Of a stretch of 64,000 bases of DNA, positions 38,924-53,036 are shown piece after piece. The notes below the pieces were generated by a model that searched no databases, was not told the origin of the DNA, and saw only the letters and a program-made list of their open reading frames with translations. The translations under genes and the position numbers were made by a program. The DNA is taken from NCBI GenBank assembly GCA_013365325.1, contig JABVXV010000287.1, positions 1 through 64,000 of the forward strand, written 5' to 3'. The DNA comes from Dipetalonema caudispina. Lineage: Eukaryota; Nematoda; Chromadorea; Rhabditida; Onchocercidae. Each line of letters starts with the position of its first letter. Position 1 is the first letter of the stretch.

Positions 38924-39741
38924 AAATCGCTTATAAGCGCAATTGTCGTTGCAATATCACTAAAAATAGCTGTATAAAAACTAAAATTTCCATCATTTAA
39001 TTTTGGTTAGTTCAGAAAATAAGCAAATGTAAATTGTTGGGATTTTATCGCAGCGATGAGATTTTAAGACACGTCAGCTTTACAAATTTTATATGCTTTT
39101 TCCGGTTCCTTCTCTGTAATGATCATATCTCATATATTGCCATACGTACTTTCGGTTGCTATCCATGCATTGTAAAATGAATCAATCATATACAGCGGCA
39201 AAGATATCCAAAAAATCATGACATTTTAAATTAAACGTCATAAACCTATTAAAAAATCACGATAATGGTGTTATGATAATAATAGTAGCAAACAAATAAT
39301 CATGATATGCCTTGCATTTCCAATAATTTCATGAGAAAATACAATATATTGTTTACAATAAGGCAATGCATAAATTTTTTTTCTGCCAAATTTTTCCCAG
39401 TTGTTCTTAAAGAAATAATAATATCAGTCTAATTGATGGCAAAAAAAAAAAAAACATTAATATATCAAAATTGTTTAACTTTTTTGGAAATTTATGTTGA
39501 AATAACAATAACAATCTAATTGATAATGAGACAGAAAAAAGAAAAACATTAACATATTAAATCAAAATTGGAACTTCTTGCTGCAAATTTCTTGTCAATA
39601 TTATCTGCTGTAATTAAAATCAAATAAATTAAATAATCAAATAACTGATAGTTACTCTCAACATAAATAAATAAATAATATTTTGCCTCCTCTTATATGA
39701 ATTTTTATGATAATCATTCGGACTCGAATTGAACGACCTAT

Positions 39742-39835
39742 CCTACTTATCATTTTACTGGTAAATACCTTTCCCAATTATCATCTTACAGGTATTATGG
39801 GTAAGTATCCTATCTATCATTTTATGGGTAAAAAC
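39742..39835. repeat. three degenerate tandem units
   Basis: Related phrases CCTACTTATCATTTTACTGG, CCAATTATCATCTTACAGGT and CCTATCTATCATTTTATGGG follow one another, each continuing into GGTA-A-rich sequence. The middle unit is longer. Confidence 0.6.
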
Positions 39836-41521
39836 TTTATCCATTAATATGAGTATTATCCCATATATCCTCATAAAATGCAAAGCGAGAAAAAAAAAAA
39901 AAAGAAGAAAGAGAAGTGAGTAAATGATAGAAAGAGAAAGAGAAATAAGATGTACGAATCATTTGGGTCATTGTAAACTTTGACAGATGGATGAACGATT
40001 GACATAGTTTGATGAATTTGATAAACAATAAAATTAAAATGAAGAAAAAAACAAACAAATTTGTCTGAGTCGAATATAATTGTTTGTATCAACTTGTTCG
40101 TTTCTTGTTCTATTTCTTCCCTTTTTTCAAATCAGTCACATTTTATTGAAGATTTAAACAGAAATAGGTAAGGCGTTTTTTTTTTTTTTTTTTAGCAAAT
40201 ATTGTTTGTTAAGAAAATGAAAATATATTGGAAAAAAAAAGAAGGAAAAAAAAAAAAAGAGAATAAAATGAAAAAAAAAAAAAAAAAAAGAAAAAAATGA
40301 TGTAAAAAAATAAAAGTTGAAAATTAAAATTTAGTGGAAATCTATTTCGATGTTAAAAAATTAAAGATAAATTTAAAAGTTGAAAGTTATTAAAATTCTG
40401 CTCCAATTGTTTTTTTTTTTTTTTAAATCTATAACAGATAACAATGTATAAGTCATCCCTAAGCAAATGAAACTAATTGTTAAATAATTAATTAATCAGA
40501 AAAGTTTTTTTGGCTATTGATGATAAAAATTGATAACTGATGAATTTAAGCATTACTGTGAGAATTAATTTATTCTTTAAATTTGGATAAGAAATTTCCA
40601 TCAATTTTCTAATTTTTTTTTTTAACTTACTAAGCCCTAAATGTAATTACTCTTCGTAAATTACTAAATTAAGAAAAATTTAACTGTACTTAAAAATTAT
40701 TAATAATCTTTAGTATGAATAATAAGCATTTAATAATTGCTACCGTATGATAATTGCTTTGCATTGATTATAATGATAAAATAATTTTCGTAAATTATGA
40801 AGTAATGCAAAAAAAAAAATTTTGAAACTGTTTGAGAATTTGAAAATAAAGTCTTATGTCAGCAATGTTTAAAATGAATTGAACAACTTTATATAAGACG
40901 GAAATGATTTGTACTTTCATAAAACTGGTATTTTTACTTTTTAATCTAATGTTCGATATAATTAATTTGTATGGAATGACACACACCGATAAGATGCATT
41001 TCAAATGAGTAGATGATTAGACCAAACGAAAACTTTCTCACCTTTCATTTTTAAATTTTCCGAAAAAAAAAAATGGCAAAAAAAAGGAAAAAAAAGGGAT
41101 GGGCTTTATTTTCTACATTTAATGACAACATGTTTCTTATTTTATTTTTATCTTTTATTTTGGATCTTTAATTTGCAAGATCATATAACACGACATCTGA
41201 ATGATTATGAATGCAAATCAATCAATACTATCGTCTATATGCAATAGTAGTGATTTTGTCGCATTTCGAACAAAAAAAAGAAAATTAAAACAACAAATTT
41301 TTACAAAATCTAATCAAAGTGTCACATTTTGCCCATTTGATCTGTTCATATGAGGGGACAATCAGTCAATCAATGCACTTGTCAATACATCACATTAAGT
41401 GTTGAGCTCAAAAATTGATGAATAAAACAAAGGATAATTTTGCTAAATTTATCTTTAAATATGTACGTTATATTCATTAAGCTAATATAATACAGATCCG
41501 GAATGTCGATCAGATAAAATC

Positions 41522-41673
41522 CTGAAACATTTTGAACTACAGTCAATTAATTTAAATGAGTGTAATACGAATTAGGAATTTAAGTCTATTTGCAATTCTG
41601 AAACATTTTGAACTACAGTCAATTAATTTAAATGAGTGTAATACGAATTAGAAATGTAAGTCTATTTGTAATT
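41522..41673. repeat. 76-bp tandem duplication
   Basis: The unit starting CTGAAACATTTTGAACTACA occurs at 41522 and 41598 with only a few differences in its last third (for example GGAATTTAAG versus GAAATGTAAG). Confidence 0.92.
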
Positions 41674-42160
41674 ATTCGTTTGCGAACTTTCGATATTTTT
41701 CCTTGACATTTTTGATGAAAAGACAAAAATTATTACACCATCAATTAATATCAATTGTCTTTTTATTGTAAATGAATCAGTAATACGACAGTATGACCAA
41801 TGATATCGATTTATTGACTGACATTTGTGGCGTCACACGATGAAATCATAAAATTTCACCACAAATTAAGGTGACAATAATGAAAGAAATTGAATTGCGT
41901 AAATGAGCTCACGACAACAGTGTCATATAGAAGTAAACAATGTGGTATATAAATCAGGTTATGTTATCATAAAACTAGTTCATATCGCATTAATCAGACA
42001 AAACTATACGAATTATCTTAGCATATATCAACTGATCTCACGTAAATGAGAAAATCACATATAAATTAAAATAATATAATATAAATTAAATCATGTTATC
42101 TTCATTGAAATTAAATCATACTACATCAAAGACTTCAGATCAATTATGTTAGTTACGAAT

Positions 42161-42175
42161 GTGACATGATGTCAC
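42161..42175. repeat. 15-bp dyad GTGACATGATGTCAC
   Basis: A perfect 7-bp dyad around a single central G. It lies in a stretch (about 41.8-42.3 kb) with few homopolymers and several other dyads. Confidence 0.85.
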
Positions 42176-42268
42176 AAGGATCAGTTATATCATACAAGTA
42201 ATCTTGTTCGTATTTTACGAAAATATGATCTAATTGACGTGATCTGACTAATTAGCATAAAACAATGT

Positions 42269-42290
42269 ATTACATCAAACATGATGTAAT
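42269..42290. repeat. 9-bp hairpin ATTACATCA/TGATGTAAT
   Basis: Perfect 9-bp arms separated by AACA. It shares the ACATCA/TGATGT word with the neighbouring dyad. Confidence 0.85.
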
Positions 42291-44741
42291 TTTCCAGCAC
42301 TACAATGATCATTTCGAATGAGAAATCTACAATTTATGTGACTTAAGGTGACGTAGTATAATGAGTTGAAATTCCAAAAAAGGAAAAAAAAAAAAAACCA
42401 CTACTTTCAAAGGAATTTTTCTTCTTTTCCCTGCTTTAAATTCGTTAATTTTAAATTTTCTTGGAGAAAAATTAATCATTAAAATTATTAGAAGCAAGGA
42501 ATAATTTTGAAAATAAATATTGAAGAATAAAACTTCGAAATTGGGAAGTATCAACTTTTTAAAAATATAATTCAAATTGAGAATTATACTAATTCCAAAC
42601 TTCGTCAATTTACTTAATATTAGAGATGAATTTAGCTTTTTTTTTTATAGCATTGTAATTATCAAAATATTTCTTGTAATTTGTTGGATTTGAACAGCCA
42701 GTGAAAAGGAAATATTGTTGCTAAAATATGAATATTAAATTACTTACGAATACAAAAAGTATTTTAAAAATTGAAAAATCAAAAAAAAAAAAAAAAAATT
42801 GCGAACTATAAATACTGTGGATACTGTAAATAATTCATACAATTTAATTTCAAAATATTAAATGAAGAAAAAATCAGAAATTATTAATTGAAGTTTTATT
42901 TCACTATTCGTTATTAAATATTTCTGCATGAATTAAATAAGATATCATATGAGATTCTTTTAAAATGAGTATTGCAAAAGAATTTCTCATTATATTAATT
43001 ATTATACATAATTACACAATGTAATGATTGAAAAATTCCTTTTCTTTTTCCTTAATAAAGATTAATATGTAATGCTTTACTTAATATCATTCAAATATTG
43101 TTAAATTATTGTATTTGCATGAAGATACATTCAATTTTATTTTATTTAAAAATTTCTTTGACGTTTGTTCTTAATTATATGAAAATTATTAAAAAATTAT
43201 GTTAACCTGAAATCTATTATTATTGCATTATTGTTATTACCATACTAAAGTAATGTTCAACATTTCATTCACAAATAAATAAATAATGTAAATAAATAAA
43301 TAAGTAATAAATAAATAAAAAAATTACATTTTGATATTTTTGAAAAGATATTATAGCAAATTTTAAACTAATTATATTTTTGCTTAATTAAGATTTCGTA
43401 GCAAATATTCATTATATTATCACTTTCATATTTAATCAAACATTTATTACGAAGGTATTTAGTAATGCCAACAACAAAAACAATATGGTAAGGATGAAAT
43501 TTGACTAATATCAGTGATAATGATCAGTGATATCTATCAAGCAATAAAGAAATTCTAACATGAAGCACTTCCATATTATTTTTTTCTAATAAGGAAACTA
43601 TTCGTACTATCGTTAAATAATCGTTAATTTCTAAAATTTAATATTGAATAAATTATTTTGTGCTTTTGCAAAATAATCATTGCCGACTATTATCAAGTTT
43701 TTGTTGAAATTTGTATTGCTAAATAAGTGATTGAAGTTTGAAGCAAAAAATTTGTCATTTATTGAATTCATCATTGCAAATATTAATATGAGATAGTAAG
43801 GTCATTTGCTTATTTTCATTGTTTTTTGAAAGGTCACAAAAGGTTGTCGCTGAATTTTGTAATTACCAATGCTAAGTGCGTAAATGAAGCAAAAAAAAAT
43901 TGCAAACAAATTAAAATAAACGATTTTCATTTTATCGCAAGACTTATTTTACTTTTAATTTAAAACAAAAGTTGAAATGAAGTGTATGATTAAAATTAAA
44001 TTTTATATTAAATATTTGACAAAAAATTGAATAAGCAATTACATTATCAATATCCAATGAATTAAATCATTTCGATGATAATTATGAAAGCTGTTGATGT
44101 TATTTATTACATCCTTCCTAATTGTTCGCAATATTTTTTTTTTCCTTCTATCATATGTTTCCATTTAATCTTAGAATTATTTTTCATAATTAAAAATTCA
44201 TTGAAAAGAATATATTAAATGATAAATGAACAAATAAGCAGAAAAAAGTGCTAACATTTCAAAGGTTAAAAAAAAATTGATAATTTTTTTTCTTTTTTTT
44301 TTTTTTCTATAAACCGAAAATTTTTTCTATACTTCAATTAATAAACTTTTTCTTTTATTTATTTATTTATTTATTTATTTATTTCTATTCGTTTCCATTC
44401 CCTCCTTTTTGTTTCCCATTATCATTTGCCCAGAAAATGTGTCGCCATTGAAAGCCACTCAATTTGAAATTGATTCCAATCCGAAAATCGTTTCTTTCGT
44501 CATCATATTATTATTTGTGGACATTGATCGGTTCCTTCTTTTTCAATCAAATGAATTGTTTCTTAGAGTGAAGCAAATTCGACAATAAATCACTTTCAAC
44601 CAGATGATAGTTTTTTTTTTTTTTCCCCTTTTTTTTTTTTTTTTTTTTGCATTAATTCCCTCAAACTAAATTCATTGTATATCCATTTCCTCTTCTCTTT
44701 CAAATACCGCCCATAAAGTTATCTTCACTATATATGTATAG

Positions 44742-44744
<3 letters not shown>

Positions 44745-44775
<31 letters not shown>

Positions 44776-44809
44776 TGTGTGTGTGTGTCTGTCTGTCTGT
44801 CTGTCTGTT
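44745..44809. repeat. compound (TA)n(TG)n(TCTG)n microsatellite
   Basis: About 29 bp of TA repeat, then TG repeat, then five or so TCTG units, in immediate succession. Confidence 0.95.
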
Positions 44810-44949
44810 TGCAATTAAGGAGTACTTATGTTAAATGAAATATTTTCGAAAAAATTTTTTTTAACTCTTTGATTTTAATTTATTTTTCTTTTGCACTAAT
44901 TACACCCATAATATATATATATATATATATACGAATCGAACAACCACTT

Positions 44950-45080
44950 ATACATATACATACACACATATATACACATACACATGTACATACATATATA
45001 CACCCACACACGCCCACACACGCCTACACACGCCCACATACACCCACACACCCACACACACACATACACACGTATGTACA
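44950..45080. repeat. CA/CACACG-rich simple repeat
   Basis: Imperfect ACACATAC/CCCACACACG repeat. It yields His/Thr-rich frames on the plus strand and Val/Tyr/Cys-rich frames on the minus strand, which are not genes. Confidence 0.92.
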
Positions 45081-48000
45081 CATACAATTACATGCACATG
45101 ATAATACGTTTATGTATATAGTCTAACATTAGAATCAAAACATTTGACCTTAAACAATGTAAATTTCATTCCTGAAACGATTATGCAGAATTTTTTTTTT
45201 TCTTTTTAAATTTAATTTTTTGTTTTATTTCTATTTTTTATATAATTGTTATTAAAAAAATATTTGTTGTTCATTAATTAAATCGTTTGTTTTTTTTTTT
45301 TTTTTTTTTTTTTTTTTGTATTATAAAGTTTTTTTTTTTTTTTTGGTTTTTCTTCATTTAAAAAGAAATTAAAAAAACGGAGAATGAAAGAGAGGAAAAA
45401 TATCGTTAAAATTAAGAATTTAATGTTTTTCATCAGTGAATTTAATCTATTAATTTATCGTCCTTTTTTTTTCTTGTTTTTTTTTTTTTTGTTTATATTT
45501 ATGTCATATAATGGTTTTTGAGAATTGAATGATAGCTTACTTGATAATTGCTAACATTTTATATATTTTTTGACATTTTTCGTTTTTTTTTTTTTTTTTT
45601 TTGATAATTTAATAATTCAATTAATTTAATTTCTAATGCAACATATCAATTTAATAATTCAACAATTTAATAATAATCATTCAGTTAAAATATAATTCTT
45701 TCATTTTTAAAATTAAAAAATGTTTTATTGCAAATTTTAAATGTATACTTCTTTTCTTCAATAAATCTTATCATATATTCTAATTTGTAACTTATTTCAT
45801 ATGGAAAAAATGAAATGAAAAACTATATTTGAGTATTTTTTTTTTTTTTAAAAAAAAAAGAGCATTATGAAATGATTTAATTTACCGATATTGTTTTGCT
45901 TCTGTAAATAATAATAGGTAAAGCTCTTCTAATTACAGTGAAGCGAGAATTATCTTTTGTTGAAATAGATACTTCACTAGATTTTGAATTGAGTTTAGAA
46001 TAAAACCTGATCAGAAATAAGGTCAATATTCAAACAAAGTTTGGATTTAAAATTAGGACAGCATAATTATTCATCCGAATTCCGACTAACCTACCTGTTC
46101 GAAATTTTGGCAAAAGCGTAAATCAGTGAAAATGTATGGCTTACCAAATCTTGAAATAAATTAAATTTTGTAAAAAACTAAATTATCTTGTTGCAGCATT
46201 CATCAATGTTAAATTTAATGAATAAATATTTAAATTTTTCTAGTAAGTAAAGAAAAATTTACATAATTTAATGAATTAGTAAGTTTGAATAAATGTTCAT
46301 TATGTTATTAAAGCTCATTTGATAATAGTAGTAAGTAATGATTGTTTGACGGAAAATTTAAATTTACAATCAAATTTAATTTGCCATGATACTTTAACAA
46401 ACCAAAACATTATTATTTAGCTCAACAAAATTGCTGCATGCATTAACATTTATGATTCATTGAATGCTTCGAATTAAATTTCAAATTACTAATTTCCATT
46501 TTTTTTTTTTAAACTTTCGAAATATTATAGCTTTATCGTGTAATAACGCATGTTTGCAGATGGTATCAAAGTATCATGCTTAGATTAATAACTGAATTTA
46601 ATTAAGTAGCTTTGAATTGTTACATTTATTATTATAATATTAGGAACAGAATATGCTAGCAAAATATGCAAATAGATGGATATGTTTCCGATTTCACATT
46701 GAAATAGTCAAAAAAAAAAAAAAAAAAAGAAAGAAAATCGAATTTTTAATTCAGAATGTTATATTTTTATATGTTACAAAATTATTCAAATTTTTAATGC
46801 ATCAGTTACGAATTACAAATATGTACAATATACATATGTTTATTATTTGTAAAATGAAAAGAAATAAAAAAAAAAACTAATAAATCTTTTTTTAGATAGA
46901 AAAAGTTTGCTATCTTTTTTTTTGCCAGAAGAAAGGACTCGTATATCGTACAATTATTGGAAATCATTTGAAAAAAATGAAATGGAAATACATTTTTTGA
47001 AAGGAAAAAATTACATTTTTAAAATATAATGGCTAATGCATTTATTAAAATTAATTTTATACTATACAATTATCATTATTCTCGCTAAAAAAAAAAAAAA
47101 AAAAAATGAGAAAAAAGTCTTTCATTATATTTTATTTTATATTTTTAATATTTTGGTAAACAAAAAAAAAAAAGAAAAACAACCATGATTTATTGGAACT
47201 AAATTTTAAAATTACTCTTTTTTTTTTCGCTTTAAACTTTTTTGAGCGAAATAAATGTAAAAGAAATTGTTAATGCATTAATTTTTGTTTAGTTTATATT
47301 GCGTAATTTAGCGAAAAAGTTTTTTTTTTTTCGTTTTGTTAGTTGTTGAATAACAATGAATAAGAGACTAAAAAAAAAAAAAAAGAAAAAAATAAAAAAA
47401 AAACAACTAATGATCCAATGAAAAGGATAGCAATCAATTTTTTTTTTTTTTGAATTAAATTTCAAGGAGAAAGCTATTAAATGCAAAAAAAAAAAAAAGA
47501 TTATAAGAAGGGAAAATGGATGAAACAGAAAATGTATATGTGTATAAATCCGTAAAATATTCTTTTTGCTTAAATTAATTTTGAAGAAAAAATAAAAAAG
47601 GAAAGTTTTTTTTTTCATATTTTAAATATTGAAATGATTATTTTTAATTATTATTCAAATTAGCACTTACCTAATAGTATAACCATTTATTCATTCATAG
47701 GGAAAAATATAGTTTCATTTTTAATCGTAATTCTTCATATTTGAAATATTCTGTATTAATTTTTAAATTTGTAATTCCATTGAAATTTCCTATTACCAAT
47801 CAAATAACGATGTGTATTTTTATTGTACATCTGATATATATATGTTTTGCAGTATATTTTAAAATGACAAAAAGGACAAAAAAATTTTTTATTTTTCTTT
47901 TTTATATCATACTCATTAATATGCGATAATATATTTTAGTAATAAAATTACCTAAGTGGGACGAAAAATAATTTTTATTAAATATCAAAATTTTAGAAAA

Positions 48001-48234
48001 AAAAAATGAAATAAAAATTAAGCAATTAAATAATAATTTAGGTTTTTAATAAGTTAAAATGAAAAAAAAGAAATGAAAACGATAATTCTTTAATAAAAAT
48101 TAGAGAAATTTTATAATTTTTTTTCTGAATCAAATTATCAATCATCTATTGATATATATACATTGAAGACGAATGAAAAGCAAATCTTTCTTCTTCCTCT
48201 CACATCTGTTACTGTCAAATTAGAAAGAAAAAAA

Positions 48235-48270
<36 letters not shown>

Positions 48271-51036
48271 TAAAATCAAATTTTACAATCGACAACAACA
48301 AAATCCGAGCAATTTTACTTTCATAAATGTGTCAATGCAATAGCTTTCCATCATCAATCATCCCATTCATCTCGTTGAAATATAATTATAGAAAAACGAA
48401 TTTTTTTTTTTTTATCCACTTTTTCTGAAGGTCAAATAATTCGAATCAAAATTGGAATTTCATTTCTCATTTTTTTTCACTTTCCTTAACCTTTTTTTTT
48501 TTTTTTTTAATTAAATTAATTTTTTCATTTTTTCTTTTTCTTTTTCGTGTTTTTTTCCTTCATTTCTTTATAAATGATATTATTTATCTAATCACTCTTT
48601 ACCTTTCATTTTTTTCTCCATATTCTTTTCTATTTCTTTTACCTCTCTTTCTTTCGTTATTTCATTTCCTTCTTTCTTTCTTTGCATAAATGATATAATA
48701 TAATATAATTTACTTCCTTTATTTCTTTTTCACTTTCCTTTACCTTTCTCTCTCTCTTCCTTTTCGTTTTTTTTTTTTTTTTTTTTTTTTATTTTGTCAT
48801 TTTTAATAGCTTTTTGTTGTTTATGAAAAAAAGGACCACCAAGTAAAATGGACAAAAAAAAGAGAAAAAAAAAAAAACATCTGCAGCTTATAGGTATGTA
48901 TACCTAAGCTTCAAAACATAATTACATTTAAAATTTACGTATTTATATAATAAATTTATGTTTTCATGTATAAAATTTAATTATTTTTGCATAAAATTTA
49001 TATATTTTTGTACATTGAATTTATGTATATTTCTGTTAAAATATGCCTATACATATATAAAATTTACACATTCGTATGCATTTAATATATATAAAATTTT
49101 TGTACATCTATCCGAAATTTATGTATTTCTGTATATTTATCTTTATAAAATATCTGAATCAACGATATACCTCAATGGTTTTTCTTCCTCTTAAAAGTTT
49201 TTTTCATATATCAATTCCATTCCATAATAAAATGATATTCCCGCACATACCAAAATGGCGGAGAAGTACAAAGATGAACAGAAGGAAAAAGGTATGAATT
49301 TTTTTTTTTTCTTTTTTTTTTTTTCGATAAATACCGAAATGAAAAAAATAATAATATTCATAAAAAACAAAAAAATGGATGATAAAGTAAATGGATTTGT
49401 GAGCTATGAAGAGTTCAATAATTGTATGTAAATTTTTAGTTTTTTTCAAAAAAAAAAAAAAAAGAATTAAATTAAAATAATGATAAAAGAAAAATTTGGA
49501 AAAGAAAAAAAAGAAATGAAAACGAAATAATAGAATGGAAAAAACTTGAAGAATTGTTTATTTCAGTTAATTTTAATCTTTCTTCCTTTCTTTAAAATTT
49601 TCTTTTTTTTTTTCTTTCGGATATCTTTATGTCATCTATTTATGTATGTATCGGTGACTTATGGATATGTATGCGTGAGTATGCGTGTGGTCGTAAGAAA
49701 TTCATCCTTTTCGGATTATTTAATTGTCATTGTTGGATTTCTTTTTTTTTTCCTTTTCTTTTTTTGTTTTCAATTTTTCTTTTTTTTTTTTCTCTCACCG
49801 AAACCAAAGCATCATTAATTATCCTAATTCAAATCGTTTACTTGTATGTTCTTTGTTTTTTTTTTTTTTTTTTTTTTTTTTTTTCGAAACGTTTAAGCTT
49901 CATCGGTTTGTTTCAATTGATTGGTAACTTTTTTTGGATAGCCTTAACATTTTAGAAAAAATCATTTTATTATTTAGCTTAGATAGTATTTTGTATGGAT
50001 AAATACAATTTATTATTTATTTTAGATAATACTTGTAAATTGATAGGAAAAATTTAATGAATACTTTAAAAATTATATTTATTGCTTCATAAATTTAGTC
50101 AGATACAAAAATTTAAAAATGTAGAGATTTAAGTCTGTCAACTTTCATCAAAACTATTTATTTGCCAATAGCTTGTGAGGATAATTCTTTCTTTTAGTTA
50201 TTTTTTGCCTCCCGTTTAATTTCATATTTCGAAATGAAAAAAAAAAAAAAAAATAATATTTTTGAATTTGGAATTTTATTTGGAGCGATTTAGTTCCATA
50301 TCAATAGATTCATTATGATTGGTTGAAAGTCGTTTGTAATCAAAAATTTTCCAATTTAATCAGTAATACTTCTATTTAATAGATTTAAAATTTCATCGAG
50401 TACAATTTTCAATATAAATTCGTAAATTCAGGAAGTGTATTGCCATATCAAAGAAAATGCATTATTCTAATCCTATTATAAACTCTCCCCCAAAACTCGT
50501 TTTTGTTCAATTTCAGAGCCATTTCTTAACTTCCATTATATCTCGATGAGCTGAAACTTCAGTACCCTCTAATAAAGTGTCGAATATTCACTTAGAATAT
50601 CTGAGCTATCATTTTTTTTTTTTTTAAATTATTTTAATCTTTTTCTGAAATTACCAAATTTATTTTCAAAATTATCAAATTCCTTCTTGAAATTCTTAAA
50701 TTACATTGACTATCTTGTTCGAAATCCGTCAAATTTTTTATCCATTAAAAAAATACCACTCTCTAATTCTAAATTTCAAATTCTTCATTAAGAAAAAAAA
50801 AAAAAAAAAAAAAAAACTGATTTTAAAACCATTATTATTACTAATTTTTATTTAATAGTAATTTAGTATAAAAATGATTGTATCGTATGAAAAGCTTAGA
50901 AGCTTTCTTGCTTAATTTTTTTTTTTTTTTCTTTTTTTTTCCATCCTCTTCTCCTCTCTCATTCCGACATCATCTATCAGAATGATTTTTATACATAAAT
51001 TAACTTAAAAGTCGGGAAAGCAGAATAGATGAAATA

Positions 51037-51074
51037 GCGGGGCGGTCGTGGTAGATGGAGAGGGGAGGGGGGTG
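51037..51074 (+). other. G-rich islet, possible G-quadruplex
   Basis: The plus strand reads GGGGCGGTCGTGG, then a G-containing spacer, then GGGGAGGGGGG. It is the most GC-rich patch in the 18-kb desert. There are only three runs of four or more G, with extra GG pairs between them. Confidence 0.6.
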
Positions 51075-52944
51075 AAAAAAAAAAGATGATGTTAAGAGTA
51101 TTTGCAATTGATATATATATATATATATCGTTATATTTGTATTTGTATTTACTTTTTCTATTTCTTTTTTTTTTTTTTTCGAAATATTTTATTTTAAAAA
51201 ATAAAACAAAATTTCTAATTTTTTTTTTTTTTGTTGTTTGTTCTTTTCTTTTCTTTTTCAATGTCAATAATTTTAAATGAAAAATTTTTTTGAAAGAAAT
51301 AATATTTTTAAAAGAAGGATAATTTTTCTTTCGATTTTTTTTTTTTTTTGTTATAACAAATTTTATGGCCTTTTTTTTTTGTTTTAAATGTCTTAAAATT
51401 CTTATTCAATTTGTTTGATAATATTAAGAAATATTTTTTATTTTGTCATTTTTTTTTTTACTTTTTTCCTCTTCCTCTAATTTTTTTTCCAAAATTTTTA
51501 ATAAATTTCTATAAGTTTAACCTTGACATGGCCATGATAATGTATGAATGTACTGATAGATATTAATTAGGCGGTAATAAAAATATGAACATAAAATACA
51601 GAGGAGAATTTCTCAGGTAAATTAAAAATATATGTATTACTCTAGTTAGGTGATGTTATTGTTATTAATCTGTTATAGAATTATTAAAATCTTTCAGGTA
51701 TATACCCATTGAATAGGCATTAATTAGTGAATGAATATAATTAAATGGAATCATTCCTCGATTATAAAATAACTGTTGATATATTCAAAAAAAAAAAAAA
51801 CCCATAAAGTTTTTCTTTTTTTCTTTCAATATTATCCATATAGTTGAAATATTACAACAAAATGATTGAACAATGTTAATCTAAAATGATAATTTTTTAT
51901 TTCTTTTTTTTTTTTTTTTTTTTTTTTTGTAATAAAGTACTATGATTAACAGATGGTTCATTTAATTTTATTCCTTTCATTTTTTTTTTTTTTTTTTAGC
52001 AAGAAAATTTAGTTTAAATTTCATTTTGTAAAAAGGTATAAGTACACTAATAATTTGAGACAATAAAAATGGTAGTGGAAGAAATAAAAATTAGTGAAGA
52101 ATATGAAGTATTTTTAAAAAAAGAAAAATTCCAGGATTCATTTCATGTTACTGTATAAAATAATAAAATCATGTTTTTGTTTTTTTTAATTTAGAATGTT
52201 CATTTAGAAAGTTTCAAAATTTCAATTATTTAAAAAGAAACCTTTACATATTACCTTTGCAAAATTTTATGCACTATTTGGTTAATACCACTTCAAGAAA
52301 CATACATGCATTCAATCATTTTATATTGCTACTTTAGTTACAGTATCCTTTATATTTGTTCGCTATATAGCTACAATATCCATTGGGACTTTTTAATTCA
52401 ATTTACTAAACTATTGATAGTTAATCTTGTCAATGATAAAGGGAAAAATAAATGGATTTCATTAGGATGCCTTTGAAAGTTTTTTTGTAATATTTTTATT
52501 TTTAGACGATATTTTTTGAAATTTTCATCATTTCAGAAAAAATTTTATCATTCCCTTCTGTGTTAATCTAATTCTGATAAACTATTATCTTCGGAATAAA
52601 TGAATGAGAAGTAAAAAAGATGTATGAATTCATATATGAATTAATGATTTAGTCTAGTTGCATTATAGCACTATCATATTGTACTTCATTATCAAATAAC
52701 TTGATATTCATTCTACATAAATTACTTAATATTCCGAATAAAATGGTAATTACTACAAAGAAAAAAGTTTTAAATAAACGTTTCACCACAGTAAAGCATT
52801 TATTTAAAAATTTTTTACTGTAATATCTTGCGGTAACTAATCATTTTGATGCATCGAAAGGTTCAGTCGTTGTCAGAAGATTATTTTGCCATAAATATTT
52901 GGAAACTTTTCTTCTAGTTTTTTTTTTTTTTTTTTTTTTTTACT

Positions 52945-53036
52945 AACATTTAAAAATTTCCTTATAAACAAATTTTTGATGGAATTTTTTGAAATATTTT
53001 TTCAAAAATTTGTTTGTAAGGAAATTTTTCAATGTT
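52945..53036. repeat. 35-bp inverted repeat with a 22-nt loop
   Basis: Left arm 52945-52979 and right arm 53002-53036 are complementary apart from about three positions; the core is CAAAAATTTGTTT and TAAGGAAATTTTT. The spacer is T-rich. Confidence 0.85.

Noticed and set aside
44869..45126. His/Thr-rich and Val/Tyr/Cys-rich frames on the two strands
   Set aside because: Translation of an imperfect CA repeat.
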